From the NCBI RefSeq assembly GCF_900108875.1, contig NZ_FNYJ01000001.1:868001-932000 (forward strand): a stretch of DNA of 64,000 bases. The letters are read 5' to 3'. The notes below the pieces were generated by a model that worked only from the letters and a program-made list of their open reading frames with translations, searched no databases and had not been told where the DNA came from. Positions within the stretch are counted from its first letter, which is position 1; every line of letters begins with the position of its first letter. Below are positions 26,609 through 35,239 of this stretch, piece by piece. A program made the position numbers and the translations under genes. This stretch comes from Pseudomonas sp. NFR16. GTDB taxonomy: Bacteria; Pseudomonadota; Gammaproteobacteria; Pseudomonadales; Pseudomonadaceae.

Positions 26609-27514
26609 ATGAACTTCAAACAAGTCGAAGCCTTTCGCGCCGTGATGTTGAGCGGCTCGATGACCGCTGCAGCTGAGTCGCTGCACACGTCACAACCTAA
26701 TATCAGCCGCCTGATCGCCCAGCTGGAGCGCGCCAGCGGCTTCAAATTGTTCGAGCGCGTGAGCGGGCGGCTTTTGCCCACTGACGAAGGCGCGGCGCTG
26801 TTCGCTGATGTGGAGCGAGCGTTCATCGGCTTGCAAAGCCTGGAAAATTCGGCGCAAAACATTCGCCGTGGCGGCACAGGGCAACTGCGCATCGCCGCAG
26901 TGCCCTCGCTGTCGCTGACGGTGTTGCCGAAAGTCATTCAGCGCTTCCGTCAGGAAAATCCCGAAGCAGCCATTTCGATCCACACCAGCGACTCGCCGAT
27001 GGTCGCCCACTGGGCCGCCTCGCAGTTCTGCCATGTGGGCCTGGCCTCCTATGTTGGCGAAGACATGCCGGGGGTGCGTACGCGGAAAATCTGTGATGTG
27101 CCGGGAGTCTGTGTGTTTCCCGAGGGACACCGGCTGAGCGAACTGGAGTCGGTCACACCGGATGATCTGAAAGGCGAAGAGTTTATCTCGCTGTCCCTGA
27201 ACGATGGCTCACGCACCCGCGTGGACCGAGCGTTCGCAGGTGACAAGGAACACCGCAAGCTGAACCTGGAAACGCCCTATGCAGCGACCGTGTGTTCATT
27301 GGTGGCGTTGGGGCTGGGTGTGAGCATCGTCAGCCCGATGGTGGCGCTGGAGTATCGGCACATGGGCATCGAAACGCGGCCGTTCCTGCCACAGATCCGG
27401 TTTTCGACTTACCTGCTGCTGCCGGAAGACCGGCCTCAGAGCATGCTGAGCCAGCGGTTTGGCGACCTGATCGAGACCATGCTCACCGAGGCAAGCAAGG
27501 ATTGGCAGGGATAG
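26609..27514 (+). CDS. LysR family regulator, OccR/NocR-like, of the divergent ABC-lyase operon
   Basis: A 301-residue LysR protein. The winged helix-turn-helix covers residues 1-60 (MNFKQVEAFRAVMLSGSMTA, then TSQPNISRLIAQLERASGFK, LFERVSGRLLPT). Its N-terminus and first effector-domain residues resemble the OccR/NocR regulators of opine operons from agrobacteria, which fits the opine-type importer opposite. An upstream ATG at 26555 adds a non-homologous tail, so ATG 26609 is chosen. It would control the divergent binding-protein-permease-lyase-ATPase operon in response to the imported compound (inference from position). Confidence 0.92.
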   Translation: MNFKQVEAFRAVMLSGSMTAAAESLHTSQPNISRLIAQLERASGFKLFERVSGRLLPTDEGAALFADVERAFIGLQSLENSAQNIRRGGTGQLRIAAVPSLSLTVLPKVIQRFRQENPEAAISIHTSDSPMVAHWAASQFCHVGLASYVGEDMPGVRTRKICDVPGVCVFPEGHRLSELESVTPDDLKGEEFISLSLNDGSRTRVDRAFAGDKEHRKLNLETPYAATVCSLVALGLGVSIVSPMVALEYRHMGIETRPFLPQIRFSTYLLLPEDRPQSMLSQRFGDLIETMLTEASKDWQG

Positions 27515-27558
27515 TGGACGAAACAGCCACACCTGTCCGCCAGCGAGGGACATGTTTC

Positions 27559-28076
27559 TGTGGGAGTGAGGCCGCTGGCGAAGACGGAGTTCCAATTGAA
27601 TATCCGGCGGATGTACCGCCCGCTTCGTGAGCTTGCTCGTGAAGGCTTAATGCACTACCAGCAGGAGCGTGGCTTGTCCGGCGATCGGCGCCGCAGTCGT
27701 CGTAGAACCTGGGCAGGTGGTCTGCCTGATGTACTGCGTCATCCGATTCTGCTGCCGCTGCGCGCCAGTTCGCGGGGCAAGCCACGCTCCTACAGGGGAT
27801 TTGTAGCGTTGCCGGGTTTGTGTCGAGCACAAATCTGCGGGAGCGGGCTTGCTCGAAGGCTTGTGCACTACCAGCAGGAGCGTGGCTTGTCCGGCGATCG
27901 GCGACGCAGTCGTCGTAAAACCTGGGCAGGTGGTCTGCCTGACATACCGCGTCATCCGATTCTGCTGCCGCTGCGCGCCAATTCGCGGGGCAAGCCACGC
28001 TCCTACAAGGGACTTGTCGCGTTCCCGGGTTTCGGGACTAGGGCACGAACCTTGTGGGAGCTTGCTCGAAGGCGGA
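27559..28076. repeat. Tandem duplication of a REPIN-containing block, plus REP elements
   Basis: The 600 bases between the LysR and hemB genes hold no supported gene. A block of about 213 bases occurs twice: from about 27651 and again from 27864 with few substitutions. Each copy starts GCAGGAGCGTGGCTTGTCCG and ends with its inverse (CAAGCCACGCTCCTAC), so each is a REPIN with a 14-bp arm AGGAGCGTGGCTTG. The units are joined by GAGCTTGCTCGAAGG-type REP pieces (near 27630, 27841 and 28055), and a further REP (TGTGGGAGTGAGGCC) lies at 27559. Open frames across the block are chance frames. Confidence 0.88.
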
Positions 28077-28112
28077 TTTCCAGCCGCTGAATATCCTTCA
28101 CTCACGCACCGA

Positions 28113-29087
28113 TCAAATCCCGCTCAACGCCAAGTCCATCGCAAAGTAGGTGAAAATCAGGTCCGCGCCCGCGCGTTTGATGGCGCCAAGGCTTTCGCGC
28201 ACGACGCGGCCTTCGTCGATGGCGCCGGCCTGGGCAGCAAACTTGATCATCGCGTACTCGCCGCTGACCTGATACGCCGCCAGTGGCAGGTTCGAGGCTT
28301 CGCGGATGTCGCGGATGATGTCCAGATAGGCGCCGGCCGGTTTGACCATCAGCGCGTCGGCGCCCTCGGCTTCGTCCAGCAGCGACTCGCGCAGGGCTTC
28401 GCGGCGGTTCATCGGGTTCATCTGATAGCTCTTGCGGTCGCCCTTGAGCGCCGAGCCGCCTGCTTCACGGAACGGGCCATACAACGACGACGCGAACTTG
28501 GTCGAGTACGCCATGATCGGCGTCTGGGTGAAACCTGCCGCGTCCAGCGCCGCACGAATGGCGCGGACCTGACCGTCCATGGCGGCCGAAGGTGCGATCA
28601 CGTCGGCACCGGCGCGCGCGGCCATGACGGCCTGCTTGCCCAGGTTCTCGATGGTCGCGTCGTTATCGACATGCGCACCGTGCATCACGCCGCAATGGCC
28701 GTGATCGGTGTATTCGCAAAAACAGGTGTCGGACATCACGATCATTTCCGGCACGGCGTCCTTGATGGTGCGCGAAATGCGCGACACCAGGCCGTTTTCC
28801 TGCCAGGTGTCGCTGCCGGTGGCGTCCAGATGATGGGACACGCCGAAGGTCATCACCGACTTGATCCCGGCGCGGGCATAGCGCTCGACTTCCTGCGCCA
28901 GTCTGGACTCGGGAATGCGGCTCACGCCAGGCATGCTGTTGATCGGCACGAAGTCGTCGACCTCTTCCTCGACGAAGATCGGCAGCACCAGATCGTTAAG
29001 GGTGAATTCGGCTTCCTGAAACAGCGCGCGGAAGTTCTCATTGCTGCGCAGGCGGCGTGGACGAGCGGCGGGAAACAGACTGGACAT
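28113..29087 (-). CDS. hemB: Delta-aminolevulinic acid dehydratase, zinc-type HemB
   Basis: A 324-residue porphobilinogen synthase joining two 5-aminolevulinate molecules in heme synthesis. The Schiff-base lysines are K197 ([13 protein letters not shown]) and K249 (ALMVKPAG). The metal site is [14 protein letters not shown] with C122, C124 and C132, exactly the zinc cysteines of E. coli HemB (120, 122, 130). The known P. aeruginosa enzyme lacks these cysteines and is magnesium-dependent, so this may be a second, zinc-type isozyme. ATG 29087 has AGGA about 9 bases upstream; the longer frame to 29150 is not needed. It has no operon partner; a 7-bp inverted repeat (29152-29179) lies upstream. 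Confidence 0.93.
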   Translation of the reverse strand: MSSLFPAARPRRLRSNENFRALFQEAEFTLNDLVLPIFVEEEVDDFVPINSMPGVSRIPESRLAQEVERYARAGIKSVMTFGVSHHLDATGSDTWQENGLVSRISRTIKDAVPEMIVMSDTCFCEYTDHGHCGVMHGAHVDNDATIENLGKQAVMAARAGADVIAPSAAMDGQVRAIRAALDAAGFTQTPIMAYSTKFASSLYGPFREAGGSALKGDRKSYQMNPMNRREALRESLLDEAEGADALMVKPAGAYLDIIRDIREASNLPLAAYQVSGEYAMIKFAAQAGAIDEGRVVRESLGAIKRAGADLIFTYFAMDLALSGI

Positions 29088-29323
29088 GGCAGTTCCTGAT
29101 CGAGGATTGGCGAAAAGCGCCGGACCGGATCGAGGTCGCGGCGCTATCAATGGCGCGAAGCTTATTCCTGCCTCGCGCCGGATTCAAATATCGAGGCGAT
29201 TAAGACAATTGCCGCACGTGCAAGAGTCCGGCGACCGCCATCGAACGAAACCTGTCGCGCACGGGTCATTAATCGGGAGCAGTACACCCCTGTCGCTGCG
29301 CGACCCGTCTGGCGAGGCCGGCC

Positions 29324-30577
29324 TTGAACAGCACTTCCGATTACCGCAACAACCGCTCACTGGACGGCCTGAACTTCTTCCTCGCCGACGTGCGCGACGG
29401 CTTGGGTCCGTATCTGGCGATCTACCTGCTGGCGGTGCACAAATGGGACCCGGCCAGCATCGGCCTGGTCATGACGCTCGCTGGTATAGCCGCTTTGGTG
29501 ACCCAGACGCCAGCGGGTGCGCTGATTGACCGCACCCGCCGCAAACGACTGGTGGTGATCGTCGCGGCGCTGCTGGTCACCGCCAGTTGCCTCGTCCTGC
29601 CGTTCATCGAAGGCTTCACCTGGGTCGCCATTACCCAGGGATTGGGCGCCATCGCAGGTTCCGTGTTCGCGCCGGCCATCGCCGCGATCTCACTGGGGAT
29701 CACCGGCCCCAAAGCCTTTACCCGCCGCACCGGACGCAATGAAACCTGGAATCATGCGGGCAATGCCTGTGCCGCCTTGCTGGCCGGGGGCCTGTCGTGG
29801 CTGTTCGGTCCGATTGCGGTGTTCTATCTGATGGCGTTCATGGCGCTGGCGAGCATCGTTGCGGTCAGCTTCGTCGACGCCAAGGCCATCGACCACGACG
29901 TTGCACGCGGTTTCGACCCGGCTCGACAACGCGATCATGAGCAGGCCAGCGTTCTGGCTACGTTGATGCACAATCGGCCACTGCTGATCTTCGCCATCTG
30001 CTGCGGGTTGTTCCATCTGGCCAATGCCGCGATGTTGCCGCTGGTGAGCCAGAAACTCTCGCAGATCGACATGCGACTGGCCACGCCTTTGACCTCGGCC
30101 TGCATCGTCGCGGCGCAGTTGGTGATGGTCCCGGTCGCCTGGCTGGTGGGTGCCAAAGCCGATCAATGGGGGCGCAAGCCGCTGTTGATGGCGGGGTTCG
30201 TCATTCTGCCGATCAGGGGCGTACTTTATGTGCTCTCGGACAACCCGTACTGGCTGGTAGGCGTGCAATTGCTCGACGGCATCGGCGCGGGTGCTTTCGG
30301 AGCGCTGATGCCGCTGGTGGTGAAGGACCTGACGCGCGGCACTGGCCGTTTCAACGTCAGTCTGGGGGCGATCTCCACCGTGTTCGGCCTCGGCGCCGCG
30401 TTGAGCAACGGGCTTGCCGGGCTGGTAATCCGAGAGGCCGGATACGACGCGGCGTTCCTGACACTGGCGACCATCGCGGCGCTGGCCTTTGTGCTGGTCT
30501 GGCTGGCCGTCCCGGAAACCGCAGACACCCTGGCGGGCAATCGATCCTTGTCGCCGACCGCACAAACCGGCACCTGA
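29324..30577 (+). CDS. MFS transporter (12 TM)
   Basis: A 417-residue major facilitator protein with about 12 helices. MFS motif A is seen in GALIDRTRRKRLVV (helices 2-3) and a repeat of it in GAKADQWGRKPLLMAG (helices 8-9). A cytoplasmic loop around residues 185-210 (DHDVARGFDPARQRDHEQ) divides the halves. The start is a TTG at 29324 with GAGG 6-7 bases upstream; no ATG lies close enough to keep the first helix, so the TTG is accepted. The substrate is unknown. It is divergent from hemB (236-base gap) and converges with the acetyltransferase gene, 12 bases apart. Confidence 0.83.
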   Translation: MNSTSDYRNNRSLDGLNFFLADVRDGLGPYLAIYLLAVHKWDPASIGLVMTLAGIAALVTQTPAGALIDRTRRKRLVVIVAALLVTASCLVLPFIEGFTWVAITQGLGAIAGSVFAPAIAAISLGITGPKAFTRRTGRNETWNHAGNACAALLAGGLSWLFGPIAVFYLMAFMALASIVAVSFVDAKAIDHDVARGFDPARQRDHEQASVLATLMHNRPLLIFAICCGLFHLANAAMLPLVSQKLSQIDMRLATPLTSACIVAAQLVMVPVAWLVGAKADQWGRKPLLMAGFVILPIRGVLYVLSDNPYWLVGVQLLDGIGAGAFGALMPLVVKDLTRGTGRFNVSLGAISTVFGLGAALSNGLAGLVIREAGYDAAFLTLATIAALAFVLVWLAVPETADTLAGNRSLSPTAQTGT

Positions 30578-30589
30578 GCCGGCAGTCCA

Positions 30590-31123
30590 CTACCGCGACG
30601 GCGAACTGGCCGCGCCTTCGCCCAACGCCCGCTGCATGATCACGGTGTCTAGCCAGCGGCCATGTTTGAACCCGACCGATTCGAACACCCCGACCTTGCG
30701 AAAACCCAGACGCTCGTGCAAGCGGATCGAGGCGACGTTTTCGCTGTTGCCGATGATCGCCACCATCTGCCGGCGCCCGTCTTGCTCGCAGCACTGGATG
30801 ACGCGCTGCAGCAGCGCCTGACCGATGCCCGCCCCGGCCAGGCCGTCGCGCACATAGACCGAATTTTCGACAGTGAAGCGGTACGCCGGGCGCGGCCGGT
30901 ACAGCGTGGCGTAGGCGTAACCTACCACTTCCCCGTAGCGCTCGGCCACCAGATACGGCAAGCCGTTGGTCAGGATGTCGGTGCGCCGCTGTCGCATCTG
31001 CTCAAGCGTCGGTGGCTCGAGCTCGAAACTTGCGGTGCCGTGCGTCACATGGTGTGCGTAGATCGCCCGTACGGCGGGCATGTCATCGTCGCGGGCATCG
31101 CGCAGGTTCAATGTCTGAGGCAT
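30590..31123 (-). CDS. GNAT N-acetyltransferase, phosphinothricin/methionine-sulfoximine acetyltransferase type
   Basis: A 177-residue GNAT enzyme. The N-terminal string IYAHHVTHGTASFELEPPT and the YRFTVENSVYV segment are characteristic of the Pat/MddA (YncA) group, which acetylates phosphinothricin, methionine sulfoximine or methionine sulfone. The acetyl-CoA pocket is GLAGAGIGQALL, and the C-terminal part has NVASIRLHERLGF. The ATG at 31123 has GAAGG 6 bases before it; a longer frame to 31228 overlaps the region before the methyltransferase and is rejected. Natural substrate not determined. Confidence 0.9.
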   Translation of the reverse strand: MPQTLNLRDARDDDMPAVRAIYAHHVTHGTASFELEPPTLEQMRQRRTDILTNGLPYLVAERYGEVVGYAYATLYRPRPAYRFTVENSVYVRDGLAGAGIGQALLQRVIQCCEQDGRRQMVAIIGNSENVASIRLHERLGFRKVGVFESVGFKHGRWLDTVIMQRALGEGAASSPSR

Positions 31124-31320
31124 GGGCAACCTTCTTTTCGGAGGAATCGTAGAGGCCGCAGTGACTTTCCTTCGCCAACCGGCGGCGATGAAAAGGGCCC
31201 GCGCAATGATGACCGCTTGGCGAGGCAAAGCAATACCTGTGATGCGCCAACGCGTGAACGCTGAGGGGGCAATTGGGTTTAGAATGCCTCCCTTTCTGAC
31301 TGCCGACCCGCCGACTTTCG

Positions 31321-32259
31321 ATGAATTCCCACGCGCTGAAGACCCTCAACGAGCACCTGCTCGCCGCCCTCGCCCCTGCTCCTGCAGAAACCCGTCGTCT
31401 GTTTCATGGCCGCGGGCGCTGCTGGCCGGGCCTGGAGCAACTGACCGTCGACTGGATGCAGGGCGTGGTGCTGGTGTCGTTGTTCAAGGCACCGGCCGAC
31501 GACGAACTCGATGCCCTGAAGCATCTGTTGGCTGACCTGGTCCAGACCCCGACGTGGAAAGCGTGCCAGGCGCACACTCTGCTGCTGCAGCACCGCTACC
31601 TGTCCGACAGCCACACCGAAACCCTGCTCGGCGAGATGCCTGAACAATGGACCCTGACCGAAGGCGGCCTGCGTTATCAGGTGGATTTCGGCAAAAAGCA
31701 GAACACCGGACTGTTTCTGGACATGCGCCACGGCCGCGACTGGGTCCGGGCCCAAGCAGCCGGCAAACGCGTGCTGAACCTGTTCGCCTATACCTGCGGC
31801 TTCTCAGTGGCAGCCATCGAGGGCGGGGCCGAGTTCGTGGTCAACCTGGACATGTCGCGGGCGGCGCTCAGTCGCGGTCGCGAGAACCATCGACTGAACG
31901 GACACGACCTTGCCAGGGTGAGCTTCCTGGGCCATGAACTGTTCAAGTCCTGGGGCAAAGTGAAGAGCAGCGGGCCTTATGATCTGGTGATCATCGACCC
32001 GCCGTCTTTCCAGAAAGGCAGTTTTTCGCTGACCAAGGATTACCAGCGCGTGTTGCGCAAGCTGCCGGAACTGCTGAACGGCGACGGCACCCTGCTTGCC
32101 TGCATGAACGACCCTGCGCTGGACGCCGCTTTCCTGATTGCGGAGGTGACGCGTGAAGCGCCGGGGCTGCGCTTCGAACAGCGGCTGGACAATCCGCCGG
32201 AGTTCCCCGACGCAGAACCCGACGGCGGGCTCAAGGCCCTCGTGTTCCGCCAGGCCTGA
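31321..32259 (+). CDS. Class I SAM-dependent methyltransferase (RlmI/RlmK-like)
   Basis: A 312-residue methyltransferase. After an N-terminal region of about 110 residues, the Rossmann domain shows GKRVLNLFAYTCGFSVAAIE (SAM-binding motif I), NLDMSRAALSRGRENH (motif II) and the catalytic DPPSFQKGSF (motif IV). The KKQNTGLFLDMRHGRDWV string is typical of RlmI- and RlmL-type 23S rRNA cytosine/guanine methyltransferases, so an RNA target is likely. It lacks the N-terminal PUA domain of RlmI. Start at 31321; divergent from the acetyltransferase and convergent with the chemoreceptor (12-base gap). Confidence 0.87.
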   Translation: MNSHALKTLNEHLLAALAPAPAETRRLFHGRGRCWPGLEQLTVDWMQGVVLVSLFKAPADDELDALKHLLADLVQTPTWKACQAHTLLLQHRYLSDSHTETLLGEMPEQWTLTEGGLRYQVDFGKKQNTGLFLDMRHGRDWVRAQAAGKRVLNLFAYTCGFSVAAIEGGAEFVVNLDMSRAALSRGRENHRLNGHDLARVSFLGHELFKSWGKVKSSGPYDLVIIDPPSFQKGSFSLTKDYQRVLRKLPELLNGDGTLLACMNDPALDAAFLIAEVTREAPGLRFEQRLDNPPEFPDAEPDGGLKALVFRQA

Positions 32260-32271
32260 ACCCCTGAGGCG

Positions 32272-33891
32272 TCAGGCGCTGAGCCGGGAGATCACATCGT
32301 TCAGGCCCACCGACAAACCGTGCAGGTCTTCGCTGGCGGTTTCCGTGCGCTGTACGTTGCTCTGATTGGTGGTGGCAATCGCGGTGATCTCGGTGAGGTT
32401 GCGCGAGATGTCTTCAGCCACCGACGTCTGCTCCTCCGCAGCGGTAGCGATCTGCCTGTTCATGTCGCGAATGGCCTCCACCGCCGTGGTGATGCGCTGC
32501 AGGGACGAGCCGGCCAGTGCGACCTGATCCACGCTTTCCTGGCTGCGCGCCTGGCCGCTTTCGATTGCCTGAGCAGCGTCGATGGCGCCGGTCTGCACCG
32601 AACTGATGATCTGATTGATCTCGGCAGTCGAGGCCGCCGTGCGCTGGGCGAGCGTGCGAACCTCATCGGCGACCACCGCAAATCCTCGGCCCGCATCCCC
32701 GGCGCGGGCGGCTTCGATGGCAGCGTTCAGCGCCAGCAGGTTGGTCTGCTCGGCAATGCCGCGAATCACTTCGAGCACCTTGCCGATCCGTCCGCTGTCG
32801 CTTTCCAGACGACGAATGACATCGGCGGTGTTGCTGATCTCGGCGCGCATCTGGGTGATGGCAGTGATGGTCGCGCTCATGACCTTGCCGCCCTCCTGAG
32901 AGCTGCGGTCGGCTTCGCTGGCAGCTTCGGCGGCCTGAGCGGCGTGGCGGGCGACTTCCTGCGCCGTGGCCGACATCTCGGTCATTGCCGTGGCCACCTG
33001 ATCGGTGCGTTCGAATTGTTCATGGGTGCCCTGCGCCATCAATGCCGCGATGGCCTTGAGTTCGCCCCCGGCGCTGTCCAGATCGGTGGTGCTGCGCTTG
33101 AGCCGCGTGAAGGTGTCAGCCAGGAAGTCACGCAAGGTGTTGGCGGCCACCGCCAGACGCCCGAGTTCGTCCTGGCGGGTCACGCTGACGCGGTCGCTGA
33201 ACCGTCCCTGACTCAGTTGCGCGACGTATTCGATGAGCATGCTGATCGGCCCGACGATGTTGCGATTGACCATCCATAACGTCAGAACGCCCACCAGCAA
33301 GGCAGAAGCCAGCATCACCAGCGTTCCGATCAGGATCGTCTGATCGGCGGTGCTGCTGATCTCCAGCGACTGTGCATCGCTGCGTTTGCGAAGATCAACT
33401 ACCAGCGCACTCATCTGCTCGCTTGTTGCGCGGTCGACCCCCTTGACGGCCAGATCACCGGCCACCGGATCGCCACTGGCCGCAACGAAGGCATCGCGGC
33501 CCTTGCGATAAGCCACGCCCAGCGTGCGGTGCTCGTTGCGCAGGTTCTCGACCTGCGCCTTGATCGATGCATCCAGACCACTCATGCCGCTCAAGCGACC
33601 CAAGGTGTCCTGCACCAGACGCTCCTGCTCCTCAAACTGGCCCCAGAACTTGTCACGGTCGGTCGCTTGTCTGCCACGCAGCAACACGTTCTTCCACTCC
33701 TGGACCTGAACCTTGAATTGCAGGTTGGCCTGATCGACCAGCTGCGAGGCCTGCAACGGCCCTTCGATCAGCCCGCGGTAAGACTTCACGTTGCTGGACA
33801 GGAAATGAAAACATGCGAGGGCGATCAACAGCACCAGCACCAGGCTGCCGCTGAGCAGCGCGAGGATCTGCAATCTCAGGGATTTCGACAT
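32272..33891 (-). CDS. Methyl-accepting chemotaxis protein
   Basis: A 539-residue transmembrane chemoreceptor: helix 1 (about 10-30), a periplasmic helical ligand domain of about 160 residues, helix 2 (about 190-212), HAMP ([20 protein letters not shown]) and a long signalling coiled coil. The hairpin tip is the MCP signature [20 protein letters not shown], followed by [18 protein letters not shown]. There is no C-terminal CheR-binding pentapeptide, so methylation is probably assisted by other receptors. The ATG at 33891 opens the first membrane helix; the frame extends to 33969, but that sequence is hydrophilic. Ligand unknown. It stands alone between the methyltransferase and the IclR regulator. 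Confidence 0.93.
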   Translation of the reverse strand: MSKSLRLQILALLSGSLVLVLLIALACFHFLSSNVKSYRGLIEGPLQASQLVDQANLQFKVQVQEWKNVLLRGRQATDRDKFWGQFEEQERLVQDTLGRLSGMSGLDASIKAQVENLRNEHRTLGVAYRKGRDAFVAASGDPVAGDLAVKGVDRATSEQMSALVVDLRKRSDAQSLEISSTADQTILIGTLVMLASALLVGVLTLWMVNRNIVGPISMLIEYVAQLSQGRFSDRVSVTRQDELGRLAVAANTLRDFLADTFTRLKRSTTDLDSAGGELKAIAALMAQGTHEQFERTDQVATAMTEMSATAQEVARHAAQAAEAASEADRSSQEGGKVMSATITAITQMRAEISNTADVIRRLESDSGRIGKVLEVIRGIAEQTNLLALNAAIEAARAGDAGRGFAVVADEVRTLAQRTAASTAEINQIISSVQTGAIDAAQAIESGQARSQESVDQVALAGSSLQRITTAVEAIRDMNRQIATAAEEQTSVAEDISRNLTEITAIATTNQSNVQRTETASEDLHGLSVGLNDVISRLSA

Positions 33892-34157
33892 ACGGGGAAT
33901 CTCATCAGGGAGGACAGCGTGCTCCGGGTGCGCCCGAAGGTTTGCCTGCTTGCCACTTCCCTGTGCCATCGCTTCGGCAACGAACCGAAAATACGATGGG
34001 CCTACCTAGCCTGCTTCGACTCGGCCACGCGCTTCTTTAAACCGCCGGGACGACATCCGACAGGCGGTGAAAAAGCGCCAATGGAGCGTCTGATTGCCAG
34101 GTCAAAATTCTGTCGAACAAGCGCCAAGTCGCTGATTTTAAAGTCTGACCCCGCCGC

Positions 34158-34994
34158 TCATTCTTTTTGACCGAACACTTGGGAAGGCCGGCGCAATACC
34201 GGGTCGAAGGGGTTGATCTTCTGGCTGATGGCGACCGCTTCACGCTTGAGCAGGTCCACCACCGTCGGCATGCGGTCAGCATTGAGCCGGTCACTGATGG
34301 TTGCCACGCTCAACGCCGCCACCGCCTTGCCCTCACGATCGAGAATCGGCACGGCCAGCCCGGCCATGCCTTCCAGAACGCCAGTGTTGCGGGCGGCGTA
34401 GCCCTGGCGGCGGACCGTGTCGATTTCCGAGCGCAGCATCACTTCGTCATACAGGTGGAAGTCACGCAGGCGCGGCAGGTTGTAGCGGATCACGGTATCG
34501 CGCTCCTCTTCGGGCAGAAACGCCAGGATTGCCAGACTGCCCTGACCGACGCCCAACGCCACCCGACCGCCAATGTCCCCAGTGAAGGTGCGAATCGGAT
34601 AAGGCCCTTCGCTGCGATCCAGACACACGGCATCGAAACCGCTGCGCGCCAGCAGAAACAACGAATCGCCCAGAGACGCCGACAGGCGCAACAGGCTGGG
34701 CCGGACCACATCGCGCAGATTGCCGGACTGCCCGGCCCGCGCCGCCAGGGCGAAGAATTCCAGGCTCAGGCGGTAGCGTTTGCTGCGCACGTCCTGATCG
34801 ACCATGCCCTCGTCCATGAGGCTGCGCAGCAGCCGGTGGGTGGTCGGTTGCGACAGCCCGACCTGCTGGGCCAGTTGCGTCACGCGCTCACCACCCTCGG
34901 GGCTCTCACCCAAGGCGCGCAGCACCGCAAAAAGGCGGGACACTGCGCCGACGCCCGTTTCTTTTGCAGGATCATTCCGCTCAATGGAATCCAT
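34158..34994 (-). CDS. IclR family transcriptional regulator
   Basis: A 278-residue IclR protein. The N-terminal winged helix-turn-helix is residues 15-80 (AVSRLFAVLRALGESPEGGE, VTQLAQQVGLSQPTTHRLLR, SLMDEGMVDQD), followed by the effector domain with GVLEGMAGLAVPILDREGKA and VAALSVATISDRL. Divergent from the ABC-dehydrogenase operon (245-base gap) and therefore likely its regulator. The intergenic region holds palindromes that could be its operators. The ATG at 34994 is the usual start. The effector is unknown, presumably the imported compound or a breakdown product. Confidence 0.93.
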   Translation of the reverse strand: MDSIERNDPAKETGVGAVSRLFAVLRALGESPEGGERVTQLAQQVGLSQPTTHRLLRSLMDEGMVDQDVRSKRYRLSLEFFALAARAGQSGNLRDVVRPSLLRLSASLGDSLFLLARSGFDAVCLDRSEGPYPIRTFTGDIGGRVALGVGQGSLAILAFLPEEERDTVIRYNLPRLRDFHLYDEVMLRSEIDTVRRQGYAARNTGVLEGMAGLAVPILDREGKAVAALSVATISDRLNADRMPTVVDLLKREAVAISQKINPFDPVLRRPSQVFGQKE

Positions 34995-35015
34995 AACGCC
35001 AATTCACCTGTTTTC

Positions 35016-35072
35016 ATTCATTGAACGAATAAATCTGAAAATACTACTCGCTCAATGAAATTCGTCGTTGAG
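35016..35072. promoter_or_regulatory. Two candidate IclR operators
   Basis: Between the IclR gene and its divergent operon lie two imperfect palindromes. The first, ATTCATTGAACGAAT (35016-35030), has arms differing at two symmetric positions. The second is 35051-35072, with CTCAA-type arms around AATTCG, and contains the same TGAAATTCGTC core. Both share TTCA/TGAA half sites typical of IclR-family operators. They sit about 20-80 bases from the IclR start. Assignment is inferred. Confidence 0.42.
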
Positions 35073-35239
35073 CGCATCGTATTCGCAGGCTTAGGATCAG
35101 TCCACAGGGCGATTTGAATAACAGCGGCAGCCGACACAGATCGAGCGCCAGCGTCCACGGCATCACGCACGTCTTCTCTTCGCATCTGCCCATAAAAAAG
35201 CATGCCCCCGGCATGCACTAAAACAGGTGGAACGCAGCC

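Noticed and set aside
27560..28105. Open frames of 150-176 codons on both strands in the REPIN block
   Set aside because: They read through the duplicated inverted repeats, are themselves internally repetitive and have no credible ribosome site.
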